Positions 44,703 through 52,958 of a stretch of DNA of 59,824 nucleotides are shown piece by piece; the stretch's first letter is position 1; the number at the start of each line of letters is the position of its first letter. The stretch is from Acetivibrio sp. MSJd-27. GTDB taxonomy: Bacteria; Bacillota; Clostridia; UMGS1840; HGM11507. The notes beneath the pieces were generated by a model. The model had not been told where the DNA came from. It saw nothing but the letters and a program-made list of their open reading frames with translations, and did not search any database. The stretch lies in assembly GCF_018918095.1 (NCBI RefSeq), contig NZ_JAHLPV010000014.1, positions 1 through 59,824 on the forward strand, written 5' to 3'. Position numbers and translations under genes: made by a program.

Positions 44703-44764
44703 ATGCTAAGAGAGATTATGTGCCGGCGGGTTATTGCCAGCCTGCGGCGGAATGGAGGATTCAT

Positions 44765-45748
44765 ATGGCTGAACTGAGATATAACCCCTTAATAAAAGAT
44801 TGGGTAATGATTGCATCCCATCGGCAGAACCGGCCGCAGATGCCGAAGGATTTTTGTCCATTTTGCCCCGGCTCTGGGAAGGTGCCGGACGACTTCACAG
44901 TGCTGGAATATGACAATGATTTTCCGGCGTTGTCCCAAAATCCGCCGGAACCGGATCCTGTGGAAAATGAATTTTTTAAGGTGAGGGACGCCTATGGAAA
45001 ATGCGAAGTCATTCTGTATTCGAAGGAACATACTGTCACGCTGCCAGAGCTGTCCGTATCCCATATTTGCAAGCTGGTGGATTTATGGGTGGAACGGTTT
45101 GAAAAGATGGCGCAGGATGAAAGAATAAAATATGTGTTTATTTTTGAAAATCGAGGGGATGCTGTGGGTGTTACCATGCCGCATCCCCATGGACAAATTT
45201 ATGGATATTCCCTGATTCCCAAAAAAATTGAACTGGAACTGGAGTCTTGCCGAGAGTATCAAGAGGAAAAGGGACATTGTCTCATCTGTGATATGCTGAA
45301 AGAAGAACAGGCTTTCGGAAAGCGCGTGATTATGGAAAACGATGATTTTTCGGCAGTTTTGCCCTTCTTTTGCGAATATCCGTATGGAATTTATATTATC
45401 AGTAAAAAGCATAAACAAAATATTGCCCAATTAAATCCGGAAGAAAAGAAGAACCTGGCATTTATTTTAAAGGCGGTTACCGGAACATACGACAGCTTGT
45501 TTGACTATCCGTTTCCCTACATGATGTGTATGCATCAGTCGCCGGTCAACAGTGAGGACACGTCGGGATATTACCACTTTCATATCGAGTTTTTCCCGCC
45601 GATGCGGTCCAGAGATAAAATGAAATATAACGCGTCCAGTGAAACAGGGGTATGGGCACACTGCAATCCTACTGCACCGGAGGAAAAGGCGGAGGAGCTG
45701 CGGGCGGCTTACCGGAGATTCTTGGAAAAGGAGAAGGAATCATGCTAG
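44765..45748 (+). CDS. galT: Galactose-1-phosphate uridylyltransferase
   Basis: A 327-residue Leloir-pathway enzyme exchanging UMP between UDP-glucose and galactose-1-phosphate. The zinc motif CPFCPGSG (about residue 28) and the catalytic HPHGQIYGY (nucleophilic His, about 140) are intact. The C-terminal half has MCMHQSP and YHFHIEFFPPMRS. This is the GalT-1 type found in bacteria such as Escherichia coli and not the larger GalT-2 form common in Bacilli. The ATG follows GGAGGA. Its last codons overlap the galK start by 7 nt, giving tight coupling. Confidence 0.95.
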   Translation: MAELRYNPLIKDWVMIASHRQNRPQMPKDFCPFCPGSGKVPDDFTVLEYDNDFPALSQNPPEPDPVENEFFKVRDAYGKCEVILYSKEHTVTLPELSVSHICKLVDLWVERFEKMAQDERIKYVFIFENRGDAVGVTMPHPHGQIYGYSLIPKKIELELESCREYQEEKGHCLICDMLKEEQAFGKRVIMENDDFSAVLPFFCEYPYGIYIISKKHKQNIAQLNPEEKKNLAFILKAVTGTYDSLFDYPFPYMMCMHQSPVNSEDTSGYYHFHIEFFPPMRSRDKMKYNASSETGVWAHCNPTAPEEKAEELRAAYRRFLEKEKESC

Positions 45749-46902
45749 AGAAGCTAAAACAGGAATTTGAAGATTTATACGGCGCTCCCTGCGAGAAGGT
45801 GCTGTTTTCGCCGGGACGGGTGAACCTGATCGGGGAGCATACGGATTATAACGGCGGGTATGTTTTTCCGGCGGCGATTGGTATGGGCAGCACCCTTTTG
45901 TACCGGAAACGGGAGGAGCCTGTTATCCGTCTGAAAGCGACCGATCTGTCTGAGATTGTAGAGGCAGACATTCATCAGCTTGATTGCTATAAAAATTTAA
46001 GGTGGGGAAATTATCAGCTGGGCATTTTTGAAACCATGAAAAGGCGAGGGTACCAAATTACTGGCTGTGATCTTTTATATGATGATACGATTCCGCACGG
46101 CGGGGGACTTTCCTCGTCTGCGGCGATTGAGGTGGTGACCGCGCTGCTGGTATCCATTCTAAACGGAGAACAGCCGGATATGGTGCAGATGGCGAAAATT
46201 TCTCAGCAGATGGAGCATGAATACATTGGTGTAAAATGCGGCATTATGGATCAGTTTTCATCTGCCATGGGAAAGCGTGATCATGCCATTTTTCTCAATT
46301 GCAAGACCATGGATTTCGAGTTGGTTCCGATCCGAATGGATGGATATAAGCTTGTGATATCCAACACCAATAAAAAGAGAAGTCTTGCCGATTCAAAATA
46401 CAATGAGCGAAGAGCGGAATGTGAACACGCTGTTGAAGAGCTCCGAAAAGCAATCCCAGCCATTACCTGTTTGGCTGATGTGACAGCAGACATGTTTGAA
46501 CAGTATAAAAACGTCATAGCGGATGAGACGGTACGGCGGAGGGCAGAACATGTCGTTATGGAGGATGACAGGGTTTTACAGTCGGTGAAGGTCTTGAAGG
46601 ACGGAGATTTGGCGGCATTCGGAAAGCTGATGAATGAATCCCATGATTCCCTGAGGGATTTGTATGAAGTGACGGGAGCCGAACTGGATACCTTGGTGGA
46701 AGAGGCGAGAAAGATTGATGGCGTTTTGGGCTCCAGAATGACCGGCGCCGGGTTTGGCGGATGTACGGTCAGTCTCGTCAAAGAGGATGCGATTGAGGAT
46801 TTCAAAGAGAAGGTGTCGAAAAGTTATCAAAAGAAGATTGGCTATGATCCCAGCTTTTATATTACAGTGATTGGAGACGGAGGAAAGCTGCTGGAAGGGT
46901 AA
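45742..46902 (+). CDS. galK: Galactokinase
   Basis: A 386-residue GHMP kinase phosphorylating galactose at C1. Signature 1 is SPGRVNLIGEHTDYNGGYVFP (about residue 23), the ATP-binding loop is PHGGGLSSSAAIEV (about 118), and the C-terminal motif is GSRMTGAGFGGCTVSL. The catalytic Asp region KCGIMDQFSSAMG is intact. GAGAAGGA precedes the ATG at 45742, which overlaps the galT stop. galE and a galactose transporter are not in the window. Confidence 0.96.
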   Translation: MLEKLKQEFEDLYGAPCEKVLFSPGRVNLIGEHTDYNGGYVFPAAIGMGSTLLYRKREEPVIRLKATDLSEIVEADIHQLDCYKNLRWGNYQLGIFETMKRRGYQITGCDLLYDDTIPHGGGLSSSAAIEVVTALLVSILNGEQPDMVQMAKISQQMEHEYIGVKCGIMDQFSSAMGKRDHAIFLNCKTMDFELVPIRMDGYKLVISNTNKKRSLADSKYNERRAECEHAVEELRKAIPAITCLADVTADMFEQYKNVIADETVRRRAEHVVMEDDRVLQSVKVLKDGDLAAFGKLMNESHDSLRDLYEVTGAELDTLVEEARKIDGVLGSRMTGAGFGGCTVSLVKEDAIEDFKEKVSKSYQKKIGYDPSFYITVIGDGGKLLEG

Positions 46903-46979
46903 TCTTCTCTTTTTCCTGCCATGCTATAGAGAATCAGAATCGCTTTGGCTGGACAAAAGTATTTACGTATTGTGAAAAT

Positions 46980-47013
46980 GGAAGCGCTTATCAAATCGGA
47001 TAAGCGCTTTTTA
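46980..47013 (+). terminator. Terminator of the galTK operon
   Basis: AAGCGCTTATC pairs with GATAAGCGCTT (11 bp) with a T-rich tail. Confidence 0.9.
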
Positions 47014-47139
47014 TAATTTAGGAAATTACAACGAAATGAGTTAAAAATTTTTTTGAAAAAATAAGATAATTTAAATATGAAATCTGGGAGATTCCAAAAA
47101 AGAGCGAGTGAAGCGAGCTTATGTTTTTCGGAACGAAAA

Positions 47140-47226
47140 AACTTTTTTATAGCATAGGAAACGGTGCGGGATCATACCAAATTGCGTGTTTCAAAAAATA
47201 GCGCGCAGAGCGTTTCTGCGTTTTTA
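47140..47226 (+). repeat. Dispersed structured repeat R2, copy 2
   Basis: TTTTTTATAGCATAGGAAAC, a variable middle, TTGCGTGTTTCAAAAAATA, then a CGCAGA/TCTGCG hairpin. It matches copies at 31085-31160 (minus) and 52269-52354. The second hairpin is kept although its sequence differs, suggesting selected RNA structure. It lies in the 550-bp gap upstream of the LamG-like gene. Confidence 0.75.
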
Positions 47227-47334
47227 CAAAAGAAAAAATCAAAATACCTTCACTGCCAAAACGCTGCATTCAATTTTTCATGAAAAACAACAAATATAAC
47301 ATAGATAATTTAAATATTTAATTAATTATAAGTA

Positions 47335-47363
47335 TTGATAATTGAAAAATATAGTGATATTAT
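47335..47363 (+). promoter_or_regulatory. Promoter of the LamG-like secreted protein gene
   Basis: TTGATA (47335-47340), a 17-nt spacer, TATTAT (47358-47363), inside a very AT-rich stretch, about 90 bp upstream of the ATG. Confidence 0.6.
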
Positions 47364-47456
47364 AATGCTATAAATTACAAAATAATTATATTGTAATTTA
47401 TGGAATAACATTCCCCATTCCATTCGTAGAAAATAGGAAAAGAAAGAAGGAATACA

Positions 47457-48971
47457 ATGAAGAAAAAAACGGCAAGTATCTTTATAATTTTTTCCCTTCT
47501 CACTGCTTTCTGCATGCCTTCCCTTGCGTCCGCAGCTTTGAACTCCAATTCTCCGGAAATTATGGATTTTGAGGATAAGGAAGCAGGGACAGGATTGAGC
47601 AACGGAAACGGCTGGACTCTTACACTGGGTACAGGTACACACCGGGTCGAATATGTGCAGGATCCGCTGGATCCTCAAAATCAGGTTTTGGATACATACT
47701 GTGCAGCCGCGAAACAGGATACGAATGTAATTTATGAGTACAGCAGCTACACAAGCGGAAAAGCGGTGTTTGACTTCAACTATATGCTTACCCGATCCGT
47801 TGGAAATGACGCTCAGTTCCGGTTGATCAGCAGCAAAACGGAGAAGTTTGCAGTTGATTCCCAGAACGGCAGCTGGAAATACCGAATTGGAGGCGGCACT
47901 TGGGTAACTGTTCCGGACAAAACCGCTGCAGTCAATACATGGTATCATATTACTATTGTTTTGGATCCGGACACAGATGAGATAAGCTTTTGGCTGGATG
48001 GAGATCCGGTGCTGCAAAATGCGGATTCTGGAATTGATATTACAAATATCAACAAATTCCAGATTTATAACCGGTGTACCGCTATTAGCAATTCGAAAAG
48101 TGTTTACTTTGACAACATCCGTTCCCGTTATTACGGAACAGAAATCAATGCGGAGCCTATATTCAATCTGATGAACAGCGAAAAAATCATAAAATTAGGA
48201 GAAACGCTGGAAATGGATTTCACAGGCCGCGTGATTGACACCGACGGAGATTCCGTCACATTAACCTCAGACGCGGGAACAATGAACGGCAATATTCTTA
48301 GCTACACACCCGATTCGGCAGGGGCGAAAACCATTCATGTAACTGCAGATGACGGCAAGGAAACTTCTGTTTATACAATGACAGTGAATGTTATTGAAAC
48401 AGTAGAACTCACTGTCACCGGAGGTGCTAACGGAACGGTTACTCCATCGGGTGTGCAGGAAGTTGAAAAAGGTCAGCAAGTCACCATTACCGCAACGCCG
48501 GACGATGGATATGCAATTGAATCCATCCAATACAATGGTATGGAAGTAATCGGCTATACGGAAGGCGAAAAGAGTTATCAGACACCTGCTTTGAACAGCG
48601 ATTCTACTGTTGCCATCACGTTTACTGCATTGAAGTCCAAAGAAGAGGTAATTCCCTTCACAGCTACTTTTAACGGTTCAGAAGGAGACAGGTCCTTTGG
48701 AACTGTATTTGCAACGGTTTCTCTTGGTAGCGCATTGGAGGAATACGGTATATTATTCTCCAAGACAGAGCTTGAAATGGATGCGTTTACTCAGGACGCG
48801 GCTGGTGTTTTTGTGGGAAAGGCAGTTGCGGCAGCAAATGCAAAGGGACAGTATGGCATCAAGTTTACGGGAAATTTGGAAGCCGGAACCTATTATACAA
48901 GAGCTTACGCCGTTTATACAGGCGGGAAAATTGTATACGGGGATCGGATTGTGCCGATTGTAATACCGTAA
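47457..48971 (+). CDS. Secreted LamG-like binding protein with shared C-terminal domain
   Basis: 504 residues. A signal peptide (1-28, ending SLASAA) precedes a concanavalin A/LamG-like lectin domain (about 32-225), with VFDFNYML, WYHITIVLDPDTDEISFWLDG and YFDNIR. An Ig/cadherin-like domain (about 226-318) shows FTGRVIDTDGDSVTLT. It is followed by an InlB-like repeat (about 319-395: VTGGANGTVTPSG, DDGYAIESIQYNGMEV). The C-terminal 110 residues (YGILFS, GQYGIKF, YYTRAYAVY) match the other three secreted proteins. No catalytic residues or cell-wall anchor are seen. A glycan-binding role at the surface is inferred. Confidence 0.87.
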   Translation: MKKKTASIFIIFSLLTAFCMPSLASAALNSNSPEIMDFEDKEAGTGLSNGNGWTLTLGTGTHRVEYVQDPLDPQNQVLDTYCAAAKQDTNVIYEYSSYTSGKAVFDFNYMLTRSVGNDAQFRLISSKTEKFAVDSQNGSWKYRIGGGTWVTVPDKTAAVNTWYHITIVLDPDTDEISFWLDGDPVLQNADSGIDITNINKFQIYNRCTAISNSKSVYFDNIRSRYYGTEINAEPIFNLMNSEKIIKLGETLEMDFTGRVIDTDGDSVTLTSDAGTMNGNILSYTPDSAGAKTIHVTADDGKETSVYTMTVNVIETVELTVTGGANGTVTPSGVQEVEKGQQVTITATPDDGYAIESIQYNGMEVIGYTEGEKSYQTPALNSDSTVAITFTALKSKEEVIPFTATFNGSEGDRSFGTVFATVSLGSALEEYGILFSKTELEMDAFTQDAAGVFVGKAVAAANAKGQYGIKFTGNLEAGTYYTRAYAVYTGGKIVYGDRIVPIVIP

Positions 48972-49017
48972 ATTTGCTGGTAAGATGAATTTAAAAATTT
49001 CATATTTTATGATGAGA

Positions 49018-49049
49018 GCGGGAAACAAGTTTTGTTTCCCGCTTTTTGT
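49018..49049 (+). terminator. Terminator after the LamG-like gene
   Basis: GCGGGAAACA and TGTTTCCCGC form a perfect 10-bp stem with a short loop, then TTTTTG. Confidence 0.9.
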
Positions 49050-49089
49050 TGTATGAGCAGTTTGACAGTGAGGAAAAGGAGCGGAATGT

Positions 49090-49250
49090 ATAACTGCGGG
49101 CAAGATGTCCCCCGCCTCGAAAGAAGGCGGGTTCCATATCCGCGGTCAGCGGAAGTGCAATCTCCTGCTGACCGCGGCACTGCCAAGCAGTGTTCTTGCC
49201 CTCGTTGAATGACGGGACAAGCCCTTATTGAAAAATAAGGAGCGGCAGGG
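49090..49250. repeat. Hairpin-rich dispersed repeat, family R1, copy B
   Basis: Matches copy A (11879-12000) in ordered blocks. It carries an extra arm: CCGCGGTCAGC pairs with GCTGACCGCGG, and CACTG pairs with CAGTG. CCCGCC/GGCGGG and GCGGG/CCCGC are again alternative pairings. It starts 40 bp after a terminator, so it is more likely an independent element than part of the upstream mRNA. Confidence 0.7.
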
Positions 49251-49403
49251 AGCGTTTGCACAGTATTATGCCTGATATCAAAAACGATTGCTAGCCATAT
49301 AAAACAAAAATGTCATAAAAAAATGAAAAATAATCAAAAAAAAGAACAAAAGAAGATAAATACAATATTTTTTTATTTTGCTATAATAATTGTACAAAAT
49401 GAC

Positions 49404-49432
49404 TTAACATGCGCAAAAAAGAGATATATTAT
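49404..49432 (+). promoter_or_regulatory. Candidate promoter with long leader for the CBM/Fn3 gene
   Basis: TTAACA (49404-49409), a 17-nt spacer, TATTAT (49427-49432). The leader to the ATG at 49706 would be about 265 nt. It contains a six-codon frame (49534-49554, good AAGGAGG inside) and a GGGCTT/AAGCCC stem (49650-49681), but no riboswitch I recognise. Confidence 0.5.
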
Positions 49433-49705
49433 TTGTAAAAATAGTATATATCAGGAATTACTGAGGCGGGAATGAAGAACAATTTATTCCTGCTTTCCGA
49501 ATTGCTTTGTGAAAAAATAGGGCGAAGTGAAATCATGAAAAAGGAGGGATGCTGATTCTGGCATCAAGGATGGGCTTGCGGCTGAAAGAATGCCGGAAAA
49601 TCTAAAGGGATACTGCTGGGAATCAGTGTCGCTGCGGATAAATCAAAAGGGCTTTGCGGTGAGGAGGAAAGGCAAGCCCAAGAAACAAATTAGGGGGTAA
49701 TATTC

Positions 49706-51994
49706 ATGAAAAACATGAAAAAAGCATTGAGCTTATTTTTGGCGCTGTCAATGCTTCTGACGGTCTGTGCAGTTAATGTATTGGCAGATGATACCGTCAC
49801 ACTGACAGTACCCAACGGAAATTTTGCAGAAACCTGTACGACAAACAGTACATCAATGCCGGGTGGCTGGGTTGGAAAAATATATTCAGGGACTGTGTTG
49901 GCATCAAATTCATTTGATTACTATATCAATTCAACCTGCGAAAATAGTAAAGCAACCGGTGCTCCAAGCACTGATGGTTCTTACAGTCTGTCATTAAAAG
50001 ATAATGGCACCGGAGGAGCTCTTTATGTTGAATCTCCCAAGATCAGTTTAGAAAGTGCTTTAACAGAGAAAAAGGAATTTAACACAGCTTTTGATGTTAA
50101 GATGTCGAGAACTGGATCTAATACTGCAAAAGTATCTTTATTCTTTTACAATGCAGAAGGGAAAGTTTACGATGGTGGAAGATGGATCGATGAAATTCAA
50201 ACTCCTTCCTTGGATACTGATTTGCAACTTAAGGATGCGGTAGGAAATGGAAGCTTTGTTGCGTATACCCCTTCAGCAGCCAGTACTTGGGAAAGCACTA
50301 GCTTTAAAGCTATAGCTCCGATTGGTACAAGCAGTGTGTCTGTTGCTTTGATTGCTTCTACTTCGCAAGCGATCCGTTTTTGGTATGACAATGTCGGCAT
50401 CAGCTATAAATCGCTTCCTGCCGGTCCTCAGCAGGTAACGGATTTGGTTGCCGTTCCCGGAGACGGTCAGGTTACTTTAAGCTGGGCATTGCCGTCCATC
50501 ACCACGGATTACGCAGGTGTATCCATCGCTGTGAAAAACGGCTCAACTCTCGTGGACACCGTGGATGTTATGGACGCTGCGGTAACTTCCAAGGTGATCA
50601 CCGGACTGACCAACGGCGTGGAATATACCTTTGAGGTTACCTCAGTGAACGCAGATAAGAGTATGTCCTCCACAGCGGTTACTGCGACGACCGCACCGGT
50701 GGGCAAAACAGTCTCCTCTGACGGTGTATTCACCATTCCCAATGCGGACTTTGAACAGACAGTCACAGCCAATTCCGTTGACATTTCAAAATACGGATGG
50801 GATGTGACGGTTTATCCGTCAGATAAAACACTGGTTGCCGGACAGAATTGTTATGAGATAAGTAGTTATCACACCACGGAAAGTTTTCCGCAGATGGCGC
50901 CGAACACGCCTGACACGCAGACCGCAAACAACACTCTGCGTATCAAACAGACCAGCGGTTCTACTTACGGAAGCTTTTTGATGCAGAACAAGCTGCCTCT
51001 GGCAGAGACATTCACCACGATGCAGAAAGTGACATTCCAGTTTGACTATGCTTACCGGCTGACACCTCCGATTTATGTAACCATGCTCTTCTATAACGAG
51101 GACGGCAAGGTTTGGAACGGTGCTGCCGAGAGCTGGGAAACGCTGGAGGTTACCGGACATTCTGACTGGCAGCGCAAGGACGCGGTCGGAAGAGACAGCT
51201 ATGCGGTTATTACGCCTGGTGAAGAAGGTGTCGTAGAACAGAAGGTATGGGGAACTTACAGCTTCTCCAGTATTGCACCGGTCGGAACCGCGGCGGTTTC
51301 CATCGGATTTACTTCCATTGCCAGCCAGGCAGGTATTACATACATTGATAATCTGAAAGGTACCTGGGAAGCAGCGCCCGAATATGTATGGGTTACTGTA
51401 AGCAGCGGTGAAAACGGAAGTATTTCTCCGTCCGGAAAGATCGGCGTAGTAAAGGGGGAGACGGAAACCTTCCAGATCAGAACGGCGGATACCTCTTATA
51501 TTCTTAATCAGGTGAAGTACAACGGCGTTCCAGTTGAAGTTACCGGTCAGGAAACTGCAACAGATGCAAACGGGGATCCGGTTTATTATTACTACAATTA
51601 TACCACGCCGGCAATGAATGCGAACGCGACGATCGACGTTTCGTTCACACTGGCCGAGGAACAGGAAAAGATTATGTCTGCGCCCGCTACCTTCACCGGT
51701 ACGGAAAGCGCCGCTCCTTATGGACTTGCATTTGCCACGGTTTCTTTGGGAGCTACATTGGGCGAATACGGTGTTCTGTTCAGCGAGACAGAGCTTGACG
51801 GCGAATCCTTTGTTATAGGCGCGGAGGGTGTCTTTGACGGAAAAGCAGTTACAGCTGCCAATGCGAAAGGCCAGTATGGGATTAAACTGGCCGGAAGCCT
51901 GATATCCGGGAAGACTTACTATACGAGAGCCTATGCAAAATACGGTGAAAATTACATTTATAGTGATAGGATTATAACAGTAGTTATTCCATAA
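49706..51994 (+). CDS. Secreted two-CBM, Fn3 protein with shared C-terminal domain
   Basis: 762 residues. Signal peptide 1-27 (ending VNVLADD). Two CenC-like jelly-roll modules (about 32-235 and 340-555) each open with VPNGNFAET or IPNADFEQT and include WYDNVGI or YIDNLKG. They are separated by a fibronectin type III domain (about 240-330: GDGQVTLSW, VITGLTNGVEYTFEVTSVN). An InlB-like repeat (about 560-650) and the shared C-terminal domain (about 655-762: YGVLFS, GQYGIKL, YYTRAYAKY) complete it. The final 110 residues are strikingly close to those of the LamG-like protein. AGGGGGT precedes the ATG. Probably a surface glycan-binding scaffold without catalysis. Confidence 0.87.
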   Translation: MKNMKKALSLFLALSMLLTVCAVNVLADDTVTLTVPNGNFAETCTTNSTSMPGGWVGKIYSGTVLASNSFDYYINSTCENSKATGAPSTDGSYSLSLKDNGTGGALYVESPKISLESALTEKKEFNTAFDVKMSRTGSNTAKVSLFFYNAEGKVYDGGRWIDEIQTPSLDTDLQLKDAVGNGSFVAYTPSAASTWESTSFKAIAPIGTSSVSVALIASTSQAIRFWYDNVGISYKSLPAGPQQVTDLVAVPGDGQVTLSWALPSITTDYAGVSIAVKNGSTLVDTVDVMDAAVTSKVITGLTNGVEYTFEVTSVNADKSMSSTAVTATTAPVGKTVSSDGVFTIPNADFEQTVTANSVDISKYGWDVTVYPSDKTLVAGQNCYEISSYHTTESFPQMAPNTPDTQTANNTLRIKQTSGSTYGSFLMQNKLPLAETFTTMQKVTFQFDYAYRLTPPIYVTMLFYNEDGKVWNGAAESWETLEVTGHSDWQRKDAVGRDSYAVITPGEEGVVEQKVWGTYSFSSIAPVGTAAVSIGFTSIASQAGITYIDNLKGTWEAAPEYVWVTVSSGENGSISPSGKIGVVKGETETFQIRTADTSYILNQVKYNGVPVEVTGQETATDANGDPVYYYYNYTTPAMNANATIDVSFTLAEEQEKIMSAPATFTGTESAAPYGLAFATVSLGATLGEYGVLFSETELDGESFVIGAEGVFDGKAVTAANAKGQYGIKLAGSLISGKTYYTRAYAKYGENYIYSDRIITVVIP

Positions 51995-52081
51995 GATCAA
52001 TCGGGTGCTCAATGAAGATGTCATCCTATGTTGAGACCGAACCAGTTCGTTTCATTCGTTAAAAAAGAAGAATAAGTAGAG

Positions 52082-52120
52082 AAAGTGTCCTCTGCCCGTT
52101 GCGGGCGGGGGACATTTTGA
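52082..52120 (+). terminator. Terminator after the CBM/Fn3 gene
   Basis: AAGTGTCC...GCCCG-TTG-CGGGC...GGACATTT, a two-part stem ending in TTTT. Confidence 0.78.
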
Positions 52121-52212
52121 TATAGAGTGAGGAATAGCGCGCGGATGATATTTTGTTTTTGGCTCTCGGTGTTTCCCCCTTGAAAAAGAATGGAAAGAGC
52201 GAAAACGACCGG

Positions 52213-52240
52213 TTGACAAATCTGTGAAGCATGGTAAAAT
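52213..52240 (+). promoter_or_regulatory. Promoter of the thioesterase operon
   Basis: TTGACA (52213-52218), a 16-nt spacer, TAAAAT (52235-52240), about 165 bp before the TTG start. Repeat R2 copy 3 lies in the leader. Confidence 0.75.
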
Positions 52241-52268
52241 AAAATAGCTGTTTGATAGCGGTTATTTT

Positions 52269-52354
52269 GCTTTTTATAACATAGAAAACGGTGCAAATTT
52301 GTGCGCGGTTGCATGTTTCAAAAAACAACGTCCGAAGCGCGATTGCGTTTTTCA
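52269..52354 (+). repeat. Dispersed structured repeat R2, copy 3
   Basis: CTTTTTATAACATAGAAAAC, then GGTTGCATGTTTCAAAAAACA and a GCGC-rich second hairpin. It matches 31085-31160 (minus strand) and 47140-47226. It lies between the promoter and the thioesterase start and so would be transcribed as part of the leader. Confidence 0.75.
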
Positions 52355-52403
52355 GAATAAAAATTTTTATAAAATGGAAGCACAGAGAAAGGAGGAAAAA
52401 AGA

Positions 52404-52958
52404 TTGACAAGTGAAAGTAAGTTGACGGTGCGCTATGCGGAGACAGATCAGATGGGAATTGCACATCATTCGGTGTATCCAGTTTGGTATGAGGTTGGGC
52501 GTACGGAATTTATCAGAGAGCTCGGGATTGGATATAACCGGCTGGAGAAAATGGGGGCGATGCTTCCGGTACTGGAAGTGCATTGCAAATATATCCATCC
52601 TGTGGAATATGAGGATGAATTATGCATTCATACAAGGATAAGTTCAATGGGAGTAGCAAAAATTCAATTTGAATATACCATATATAAATGCGGCTGTGGA
52701 AAACCGGTGAATATTGGAACAACTCTGCATGGATGGGTGGACTCACAGACGTTTCGGCCAATTAACCTGAAAAAGAAGTTTCCGGATGTTTATCAAATGA
52801 TTGCGGCAGCTGCCGATTCGGATGATACCATCTATGCTTCACAATATGAAAAAAGAGGATGGAAAGAAAAATGGGTAAAAAAAGGGGTGCTATCCTTTTG
52901 CTTCTCCTTTGCTTCATCTTGGCTTCTTGCGGTCAAAAAAGCAGTATCATTTCATTGA
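52404..52958 (+). CDS. Acyl-CoA thioesterase (YbgC/FadM-like, hot-dog fold)
   Basis: 184 residues from a TTG at 52404, chosen because AAAGGAGG is 8 nt upstream; the earlier in-frame ATG at 52374 has no site. The YbgC signature RYAETDQMGIAHHSVYPVWYE contains the catalytic aspartate, followed by FIRELGIGY. Family members end near residue 135-145, so the last 40 residues are extra. That tail shares about 88 nt with the start of the lipoprotein gene in another frame. Either the overlap is real or the stop was lost. It probably hydrolyses short or medium acyl-CoA esters. Confidence 0.88.
   Translation: MTSESKLTVRYAETDQMGIAHHSVYPVWYEVGRTEFIRELGIGYNRLEKMGAMLPVLEVHCKYIHPVEYEDELCIHTRISSMGVAKIQFEYTIYKCGCGKPVNIGTTLHGWVDSQTFRPINLKKKFPDVYQMIAAAADSDDTIYASQYEKRGWKEKWVKKGVLSFCFSFASSWLLAVKKAVSFH

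Noticed and set aside
50819-52024. A 401-residue minus-strand frame opposite the CBM/Fn3 gene
   Set aside because: It mirrors the strongly motif-supported plus-strand gene and reads as low-complexity Cys/Arg-rich shadow sequence.
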